Source: Euryarchaeota archaeon UBA346 | Lineage (GTDB): Archaea; Thermoplasmatota; E2; DHVEG-1 | Length of the DNA stretch: 10,223 nucleotides | Assembly: GCA_002496355.1 (NCBI GenBank) | Contig: DAJP01000012.1 | Location: 11,789-22,011, forward strand | Reading direction: 5' to 3' | Shown here: in pieces, positions 6,085 through 10,223 of the stretch | Layout: every line of letters starts with the position of its first letter | Numbering within the stretch: the stretch's first letter is position 1 | Position numbers and translations under genes: made by a program | The notes under the pieces: generated by a model | What the model saw: only the letters and a program-made list of their open reading frames with translations | Told to the model about the DNA's origin: nothing | The model's database searches: none

Positions 6085-6525
6085 CTATTTCAATACCCTT
6101 TTTTCATTTTTTACGATGTTTAGGACGATCTGGGTGTTTGTTTTTTCTACATTATCCATTGAGAGAACCCCCTTGATGAATCCGTTTAAGTCTCTTCGGT
6201 CTTTGAAATGTGCAATGATTAAGGAATCCCATTCTCCGGTGATGTCATAGACGCCGCTCACATGTTTATCCTTTGATATCCGTTGTTGAACTTCGAGGAG
6301 TTTCCCATGGGAGATCTTCACGTTGATGACCGCGGTGAGGTCATACCCCATTTTTTCTTGGTTTAGAAGGGGAATATATCGTTCGATTACTTGGTCGTCC
6401 TCCATTCGTTTGATCCTGTTGGAAACCGTCGTTAAGGAGACGTTCAATTCTCGGGCGATTTCCCTGTAGCTTTTTCGGGCGTCTTCGTTCAATATTCCTA
6501 AGATTTTCTCGTCGAGTTCATCCAT
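6085..6525 (-). CDS. Lrp/AsnC-family transcriptional regulator
   Basis: At 146 residues this has the full Lrp/AsnC length. The N-terminal winged helix-turn-helix is MDELDEKILGILNEDARKSY then REIARELNVSLTTVSNRIKRME (about 1-42), with VSLTTVSNRIKR as the recognition helix. The C-terminal RAM effector domain (about 62-140) carries the GVYDITGEWDSLI segment with the conserved glycine. Such proteins bind DNA as dimers or octamers and respond to amino acids. The targets are unknown; by position it could act on itself and on the small gene at 6675. The ATG at 6525 fits a TATA box at 6547-6554 and a leaderless message. It converges with the tRNA gene, 30 bp away. Confidence 0.92.
   Translation of the reverse strand: MDELDEKILGILNEDARKSYREIARELNVSLTTVSNRIKRMEDDQVIERYIPLLNQEKMGYDLTAVINVKISHGKLLEVQQRISKDKHVSGVYDITGEWDSLIIAHFKDRRDLNGFIKGVLSMDNVEKTNTQIVLNIVKNEKRVLK
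6099..6112 (+). terminator. Paired T6 tracts downstream of tRNA-Pro
   Basis: Two T6 runs, 6099-6104 and 6107-6112, lie about 45-58 nt past the tRNA 3' end on the plus strand. They are the antisense of lysine-rich C-terminal codons of the Lrp gene and could terminate the tRNA transcript. Confidence 0.35.
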
Positions 6526-6542
6526 AGCCTGGAGAACGACTT

Positions 6543-6635
6543 GTCAATTTAAATAATTTCGCATAAAAAACGATAAAAATAGTGAACAATTCAATTTATT
6601 TACAAAAATAATGGTCAATTGAATTAATTTATATG
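6543..6635. promoter_or_regulatory. Divergent Lrp / micro-ORF control region with repeated CAATT motifs
   Basis: On the minus strand a TATA box (ATTTAAAT, 6547-6554) lies 26 bp before the Lrp ATG. On the plus strand TTTATATG (6628-6635) serves the 6675 micro-ORF. CAATT occurs at 6545-6549, 6587-6591, 6592-6596 and 6616-6620, the last within palindromic CAATTG. The first overlaps the Lrp TATA box and the last lies just upstream of the other TATA. This fits autoregulation by the Lrp protein, but the region is AT-rich. Confidence 0.4.
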
Positions 6636-6674
6636 CAAAAGCTATAATAATTATTTTTGACAATAAATGATATC

Positions 6675-6773
6675 ATGAACGATATCTGTCTGAAATGTCC
6701 CATTCCAAACCTCATGCACCGAGACTGCTGCATCTGCAATCTTGTCAAGGTTCGCAGTTACGAAGTTGACTGA
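6675..6773 (+). CDS. Putative 32-residue Cys-rich microprotein (CxxC...CCxC)
   Basis: ATG at 6675 and TGA at 6771-6773 encode 32 residues with cysteines at 5, 8, 18, 19 and 21, arranged CLKC and CCIC, like a small zinc knuckle or metal-binding peptide. Three things support coding. A good TATA box at 6628-6635 predicts a start near 6657 and an 18-nt leader. Base composition changes sharply from AT-rich spacer to C-ending codons (aac, atc, ccc, ctc, cac, gac, tgc) at the ATG. The gene also fills an otherwise empty gap of about 260 bp. No family is recognised. It diverges from Lrp and converges with the sulfotransferase gene, 14 bp away. An in-frame TTG at 6657 could extend it by six residues. 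The ribosome binding site is weak, and a chance ORF cannot be excluded. Confidence 0.5.
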   Translation: MNDICLKCPIPNLMHRDCCICNLVKVRSYEVD

Positions 6774-6787
6774 ACACAGATACCACG

Positions 6788-7774
6788 TCAAGGTTTGTAG
6801 CCAAAAGTATCAAAATACGCTTTCATCCGTTTGTAGATGAATTTATTTAAAAAAGACACCTCAGGCTCCAATTTGAGTTTCCTTGGTTTGATATATCCAT
6901 TGAACTTCTTCTCAGATTTCATCCCAAGAAACTGCAGCACATGGGTAATGACCTGATTTGGTTTCTCACAGAGATCCTCATAGCGAATCGAGATATAATC
7001 GGTCCTTGGAAGACCGTGAATGTTTTTCAAATAGTAGTCCGCCCCGGTTTTCACACGCCAGAACACCTCAAAGACCCCAATAGGAAAACGCAAAGTGAAA
7101 AAAAGACGATAACACAACAGAAGCAGCGGGTTTCGATACATCGCGACGCTCTCCTTGGAGTACAGACAGACAAACTCATCCCTGACCTTTAAACGGGTCT
7201 TCCACAGCTTCATCGTAGAACTGATCACATCGAGAGGGTTTCTCTGGATAAAAACGAATTTCGCATGCGGATACATTTTCTTGATAAAAAGAAAATTCCC
7301 ATAATCATACGGGTTCTTCAGAAGCAATGGCTTGCCGTCACCAGAGAGATACTTAATCTTTTTACACAAAAGTTCAAACAACTCCTTGTTATCCTCAGTC
7401 AGTTTACGCGGATAATCTCGTTCTGAGAAAACATACACATATTCGTGCTCATACTCAGAGGTCACTGCGACATCGTCGGTCTTACGGTTCGTTATCCCCT
7501 TCTCATGCAACACCTGATTTATCTTCCTTTTTTCCCCATCCACCACGTTGTTGACAGAATCGTATAATAACCGATCGAAATTCAACACATGATACAAGGT
7601 GAGAACATCAAAGTTCCTCGTCTCATTTAACATCCGATACAGGATCGTCGTACCAGAACGGTGCAGACCCAAGATGAACACAGGAGAAAACGTCGTGTCC
7701 TTGGTCCGGTTGAGAAACTCATCATCCATGTTCCTCTCTGTTGTTATGTTTTTCACCTTGCTTACCCGGGGCAT
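6788..7774 (-). CDS. Sulfotransferase-family protein (PAPS-dependent)
   Basis: A 328-residue protein of the P-loop sulfotransferase superfamily, which moves a sulfuryl group from PAPS to a hydroxyl or amine of a glycan, lipid or peptide. The 5'-phosphosulfate loop is FILGLHRSGTT (33-43). The 3'-phosphate site is FVFIQRNPLDVISS (173-186), with R178 and S185/S186. A C-terminal ISIRYEDLCEKP segment is typical of the Sulfotransfer_3 type. No signal peptide or membrane helix is obvious. Start choice is open: the ATG at 7774 is the longest; the ATG at 7729 (313 residues) has GAGAGG close before it and fits the shared TATA at 7783-7790, which predicts transcription from about 7762. The domain begins after both. 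It diverges from the CapK/PaaK-like gene, suggesting joint work on a surface glycan or glycolipid. Confidence 0.85.
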   Translation of the reverse strand: MPRVSKVKNITTERNMDDEFLNRTKDTTFSPVFILGLHRSGTTILYRMLNETRNFDVLTLYHVLNFDRLLYDSVNNVVDGEKRKINQVLHEKGITNRKTDDVAVTSEYEHEYVYVFSERDYPRKLTEDNKELFELLCKKIKYLSGDGKPLLLKNPYDYGNFLFIKKMYPHAKFVFIQRNPLDVISSTMKLWKTRLKVRDEFVCLYSKESVAMYRNPLLLLCYRLFFTLRFPIGVFEVFWRVKTGADYYLKNIHGLPRTDYISIRYEDLCEKPNQVITHVLQFLGMKSEKKFNGYIKPRKLKLEPEVSFLNKFIYKRMKAYFDTFGYKP

Positions 7775-7782
7775 ATGATAAA

Positions 7783-7795
7783 TTATATTAATAAT
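7783..7795. promoter_or_regulatory. Shared AT-rich promoter between sulfotransferase and PaaK-like genes
   Basis: TTATATTAATAAT lies 24-36 bp before the ATG at 7819, so the plus-strand message would have a very short leader. On the minus strand it reads ATTATTAATATAA and would start transcription inside the annotated sulfotransferase start region, favouring the ATG at 7729. A further element at 7801-7813 (minus strand TTATTTTAGAAC) could instead serve the ATG at 7774. The start codons are 44 bp apart. Confidence 0.4.
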
Positions 7796-7818
7796 TGTAT
7801 GTTCTAAAATAAGAGCCT

Positions 7819-9216
7819 ATGAATCCGTTTCTGAATCCATTCAATAGTCTACCATTTTTAAAAGATTACCTGACTGTCCCAATGCGGTTGAAGAACTATG
7901 ATTATAACAGAATGAAAAAATACCGGGACAAGGCATTCCGTACTGTCATCCGATACGCGTTTACGGTCCCCTTATATCAGAAAAAATATGCAGCAGCGGG
8001 GATAACAGCGGAGGACATCAACGGGCTTCAGGATATCACAAAGCTTCCCTTCATCACAAAAAAGGATATCGTAGGACACTATCCCGACGGGATCCTCCCC
8101 GTACAATATGAAAGAAAGAACGCTTATGTCGCAAGCACAAGCGGTTCGACAGGCAAGCCTGTTACCGTTTATGTTGATTTTCCAACACTGGCTCAAGGCT
8201 TACTCCTCTCGGTTCGGCAGGGAAGAACCTATCAATACAATGTCAGAACAGCAAAAATAGCAAGCATCGGGACGTTCCATCAAGGACGAATCGACAGGGT
8301 ATACGACGATGCGATAGTGAATCACACCCAACTGTTCCGAAAATCAGAGAACTATATCTCCATGAACGCGTTCGACCCGATAAAAGAAATCATAAAAAAA
8401 CTCAATGAATTCCACCCAGACATCATCTACACTTACCCTATAATCTTACAACACCTCGCGTATTTCAAAAAGAAAGGGTATTGCGACGCCATCAACCCAA
8501 AAATACTCCAAGTGGGGGGATACTCGATGGACCAATACACCCGAGATTATATACACAATGCGTTTGAGTGTCCCATCGTTAATTTATACCAATCCGTCGA
8601 AGCATGCGGCACTATTGCCTATGAATGCCTCAACGGAACCTGGCATATCAACACGGATTTTTACCATGTAGAAGTCATCGACGAAAAAAACAATATCATT
8701 TCCCCAGGAGAACGCGGACATATCGTGGTCACACGATTATTCGGTAAGGGAACACCCATCATAAGATACACCGGGATGGATGACTGGATCACGTTAGCTG
8801 AAGAGTATGAATGCAGCTGCGGATATACCACCCCGATCTTCAAAAATGGCGTGGAAGGAAGAGTCAGCGCAAGGGTCATCCTACCAGATGGCCGTGTTTA
8901 CCCTGCCGCATCATTTGAACTCGTCTCCCTCGTGCTCACCGAGCTGAAAACCTATAAAATAACCAATTTCCAAACAATACAAAACAAGATAGATGACATC
9001 GAAATCCACCTCGTTGTTGACAACGACCTCCGTGACACCGATCCACCGCTAGACTTTATTTTCAAAAAAGTCTATGAGAAATACCGGGAAAAATGCGGCC
9101 CAGCTGTGAAAATCACGGTCAAAGAGGTCAAAGAAATCAAATCCCCTCAGAACAAACCAGCACCACTAGTAATCTCAATGATCAATCTTGAGGACGGATA
9201 CAAGATCCTTGAATGA
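7819..9216 (+). CDS. CapK/PaaK-type adenylate-forming enzyme
   Basis: At 465 residues this matches the phenylacetate-CoA ligase / coenzyme F390 synthetase / CapK family, which activates a carboxylate as an acyl-AMP and often passes it to CoA or another acceptor. The nucleotide loop is STSGSTGKP (106-114). The adenine-side segment is NLYQSVEACGT (255-265), in place of the usual YGSTE. The ribose-binding stretch reads PIIRYTGMDDW (313-323), where most relatives have RYxxGDL. A CxC pair (C332, C334) and VEGR (345-348) follow, as in PaaK proteins, and a small C-terminal domain completes it. CapK-like members lie in polysaccharide loci, which fits the divergent sulfotransferase; a true phenylacetate role is unlikely without other paa genes. 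The ATG at 7819 is near-leaderless. The substrate is not predictable. Confidence 0.85.
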   Translation: MNPFLNPFNSLPFLKDYLTVPMRLKNYDYNRMKKYRDKAFRTVIRYAFTVPLYQKKYAAAGITAEDINGLQDITKLPFITKKDIVGHYPDGILPVQYERKNAYVASTSGSTGKPVTVYVDFPTLAQGLLLSVRQGRTYQYNVRTAKIASIGTFHQGRIDRVYDDAIVNHTQLFRKSENYISMNAFDPIKEIIKKLNEFHPDIIYTYPIILQHLAYFKKKGYCDAINPKILQVGGYSMDQYTRDYIHNAFECPIVNLYQSVEACGTIAYECLNGTWHINTDFYHVEVIDEKNNIISPGERGHIVVTRLFGKGTPIIRYTGMDDWITLAEEYECSCGYTTPIFKNGVEGRVSARVILPDGRVYPAASFELVSLVLTELKTYKITNFQTIQNKIDDIEIHLVVDNDLRDTDPPLDFIFKKVYEKYREKCGPAVKITVKEVKEIKSPQNKPAPLVISMINLEDGYKILE

Positions 9217-9309
9217 AAAAAAGAAACAGAAAAATGACGGGAGAACCCTGAAAACAAGTATTCAGGATCCTCAGGAATACTCAGATTAAAAAGATTGATA
9301 TTATTTTTT
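9216..9309. terminator. Convergent terminator region with T-tracts for both strands
   Basis: For the plus strand a T6 run (9304-9309) lies 87 bp after the PaaK-like stop, inside the last lysine codons of the opposing small gene. For the minus strand, A7 at 9216-9222 gives a T7 tract. Between them GTATTC (9258-9263) can pair with GAATAC (9275-9280) around an 11-nt loop, and CCTGA (9247-9251) with TCAGG (9262-9266), a competing weak stem. The 84-bp gap 9217-9300 holds no other feature. Confidence 0.4.
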
Positions 9310-9486
9310 CTTCAGATACGGAAGACCGGTTCGTTTATTGACGCCGACACCATACCCAGGTGGTAACTCACAGGAAGTCCCACTTTTTGGTGATCGTTTA
9401 CTGAAGAAATAAATCGTTTGATTCCGTCCGCCTTTGAGGGTGACATCCCTCTTATACAATGTCCATCCTTCATATATATATGGCAT
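9301..9486 (-). CDS. Small basic protein of unknown function (61 aa)
   Basis: Starting at the ATG at 9486 this gives 61 residues beginning MPYIYEGW and ending in three lysines. An upstream ATG at 9516 would give 71. I prefer 9486 because GAGG lies 8 nt before it (9495-9498) and because the CTTTAAATC box at 9521-9529 predicts transcription from about 9499, after the upstream ATG. The protein has evenly spread aromatic and basic residues (LYKRDVTLKGGRNQTIYFFSKR, then a CELPPGYGVGVNKRTGLPYLKKK tail), one cysteine and no membrane segment. It looks like a compact beta-rich domain, perhaps nucleic-acid binding, but that is a guess. It resembles small conserved archaeal hypothetical proteins. It follows the retropepsin gene on the same strand but has its own promoter. 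Confidence 0.7.
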   Translation of the reverse strand: MPYIYEGWTLYKRDVTLKGGRNQTIYFFSKRSPKSGTSCELPPGYGVGVNKRTGLPYLKKK

Positions 9487-9520
9487 AATCTGTTCCTCTG
9501 AATCAGAATCATGCAAGGTT

Positions 9521-9529
9521 GATTTAAAG
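9521..9529 (-). promoter_or_regulatory. TATA box for the 61-aa basic protein gene
   Basis: On the minus strand CTTTAAATC is centred 39 bp before the ATG at 9486 and predicts a start near 9499, just before the GAGG ribosome binding site. It lies in the 79-bp gap 9487-9565. Confidence 0.4.
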
Positions 9530-9565
9530 TTTCTCTAAGCATCCGCTAAAAAAGTAACAAATATC

Positions 9566-9967
9566 TCACTGGTGTTGAATCGGTCGTAAAATTAGCTTGT
9601 TCTGATGCTTCTGAAACAGAATCTCATGATCCTCAAAAATAGGGTTCCGCCCAAGAAGAACCGGCAGATCATTCCTATCGGAGACATGCACCTCAAGGTT
9701 CTCATACGTGTATTTTTGATCCTCATCAAAGATAACCATGTTCAACACTGTTTTATAGAGTGTTGTCTCCCCGCCAGCAGTATCAACACACCCTGCCTTT
9801 TCCAACTTCAGTCGTAAATATTTCGCAATCGCATAGGGTATAACGATAAAATCCCCACCGGAATCAAGCAGGGCATCAATCATTGGTGTTTCTTGTTTCT
9901 TTGTGAAAAACTTGATAGGGATCAATGGATAATTCTTATATTCAAAGATGAAAGGTGTTTCTGACAT
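9566..9967 (-). CDS. Retropepsin-like aspartic protease, single domain
   Basis: A 133-residue protein with one aspartic-protease half: ALLDSGGDFIVIP (32-44) contains the catalytic DSG (D35), and PVLLGRNPIFEDHEILF (102-118) matches the hydrophobic-hydrophobic-Gly element and following strand of retropepsins. Such proteins act as homodimers with one Asp from each chain. There is no signal peptide, so a cytoplasmic role is likely. It starts 7 bp after the DUF5678 stop codon, and AGGT overlapping that stop can serve as its ribosome binding site, so the two are co-transcribed and probably act together. The same pairing occurs in other archaea and in cyanobacteria, as far as I recall. The natural substrate is unknown. 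Confidence 0.8.
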   Translation of the reverse strand: MSETPFIFEYKNYPLIPIKFFTKKQETPMIDALLDSGGDFIVIPYAIAKYLRLKLEKAGCVDTAGGETTLYKTVLNMVIFDEDQKYTYENLEVHVSDRNDLPVLLGRNPIFEDHEILFQKHQNKLILRPIQHQ

Positions 9968-9974
9968 GAGTAAC

Positions 9975-10166
9975 CTAATGTAAATGAATACTGCCAGTTA
10001 ATACTTTGGATATCTTGATATTGTCAGCAGGGAATTTCTCTGCTGGGTATTTCTCATCAGCTGCTCGCAAAACGTCTTCAAGGTTTAAGCTATGGTCAAC
10101 GATCTCATCATTGAACAACAAAATCCATTCACCAGAATATTTCCTCAGCATCTCTTCCTGTTCCAT
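9975..10166 (-). CDS. DUF5678-like small protein
   Basis: A 63-residue acidic protein. The segment KYSGEWILLFNDEIVDHSLNLEDVLRAADEKYP (about 9-41) matches the DUF5678 pattern: a short strand pair with YxGxW, a turn, then a helix that ends near a KYP-type motif. The function of DUF5678 is not established. The ATG at 10166 lies 28-29 bp from the centre of a strong TATA box (10191-10198), so the message is nearly leaderless; a GTGATT about 8 nt upstream is the only ribosome-binding-like sequence. It is the first gene of a two-gene unit with the retropepsin. It could be a partner, substrate or regulator of the protease. Confidence 0.7.
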   Translation of the reverse strand: MEQEEMLRKYSGEWILLFNDEIVDHSLNLEDVLRAADEKYPAEKFPADNIKISKVLTGSIHLH

Positions 10167-10190
10167 CGATAATCACTTACCACGGGTGGC

Positions 10191-10198
10191 TATATAAA
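10191..10198 (-). promoter_or_regulatory. TATA box for the DUF5678-retropepsin unit
   Basis: On the minus strand this reads TTTATATA, a near-perfect archaeal consensus, centred 28-29 bp before the DUF5678 ATG. It implies a leader of zero to a few nucleotides. Confidence 0.6.
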
Positions 10199-10223
10199 TC
10201 TTCGCAATTATCAAAAGAAAAAA

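Noticed and set aside
9258..9280. 6-bp inverted repeat as a strong intrinsic hairpin terminator
   Set aside because: The stem is short, the loop is 11 nt and a competing pairing exists; the T-tracts are the better terminator evidence.
9605..9817. 70-residue plus-strand ORF opposite the retropepsin gene
   Set aside because: It is antisense to clear DSG and LLGRN protease motifs and has no supporting signals.
1..10223. CRISPR array, insertion sequence or integrated element
   Set aside because: No regularly spaced repeats, transposase or integrase reading frame, or duplication of tRNA-Pro sequence was seen.

Overview
The window looks archaeal. Most gene starts sit about 26 bp downstream of a TATA box of the TTTAWATA type, several transcripts look leaderless, T-tracts stand in for terminators, and the tRNA lacks an encoded CCA. 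The gene content (UbiA prenyltransferase, radical SAM/SPASM enzyme, Lrp/AsnC regulator, CapK/PaaK-like enzyme, DUF5678 protein with a retropepsin) suits a euryarchaeote in the broad sense, possibly a Thermoplasmatota-like lineage. That placement is inference; no marker gene fixes it.

Layout. Positions 1-963 hold the 3' part of a gene whose product resembles the lipocalin-fold AttH/CrtC (carotenoid hydratase-like) proteins. Positions 971-5519 hold a mixed-strand metabolic block: a small SAM-dependent enzyme resembling nicotianamine synthase (MT1), an ornithine-carbamoyltransferase-type enzyme sharing a bidirectional promoter with it, a UbiA prenyltransferase, a radical SAM/SPASM enzyme divergent from UbiA, and a second paralogous SAM enzyme (MT2). 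Next come a three-helix SemiSWEET/PQ-loop transporter, a tRNA-Pro(GGG) and an Lrp/AsnC regulator. Positions 6526-6787, otherwise without a gene, contain a likely 32-residue Cys-rich microprotein gene with its own TATA box.

Positions 6788-9216 hold a divergent pair, a sulfotransferase and a CapK/PaaK-type adenylate-forming enzyme, which share an AT-rich promoter. The right end (9301-10166, minus strand) holds a small basic protein and a two-gene unit of a DUF5678 protein followed by a single-domain retropepsin-like protease.

How the genes may work together. The strongest hint of a system is the block from MT1 to MT2. Two NAS-like paralogues bracket a carbamoyltransferase with altered substrate-loop residues, a membrane prenyltransferase and a radical SAM/SPASM enzyme. 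This could be a small-molecule pathway (metallophore, opine or modified lipid), but the link is only by neighbourhood. The sulfotransferase/PaaK-like pair suggests surface polysaccharide or glycolipid modification. No CRISPR array, insertion sequence or rRNA gene was seen.
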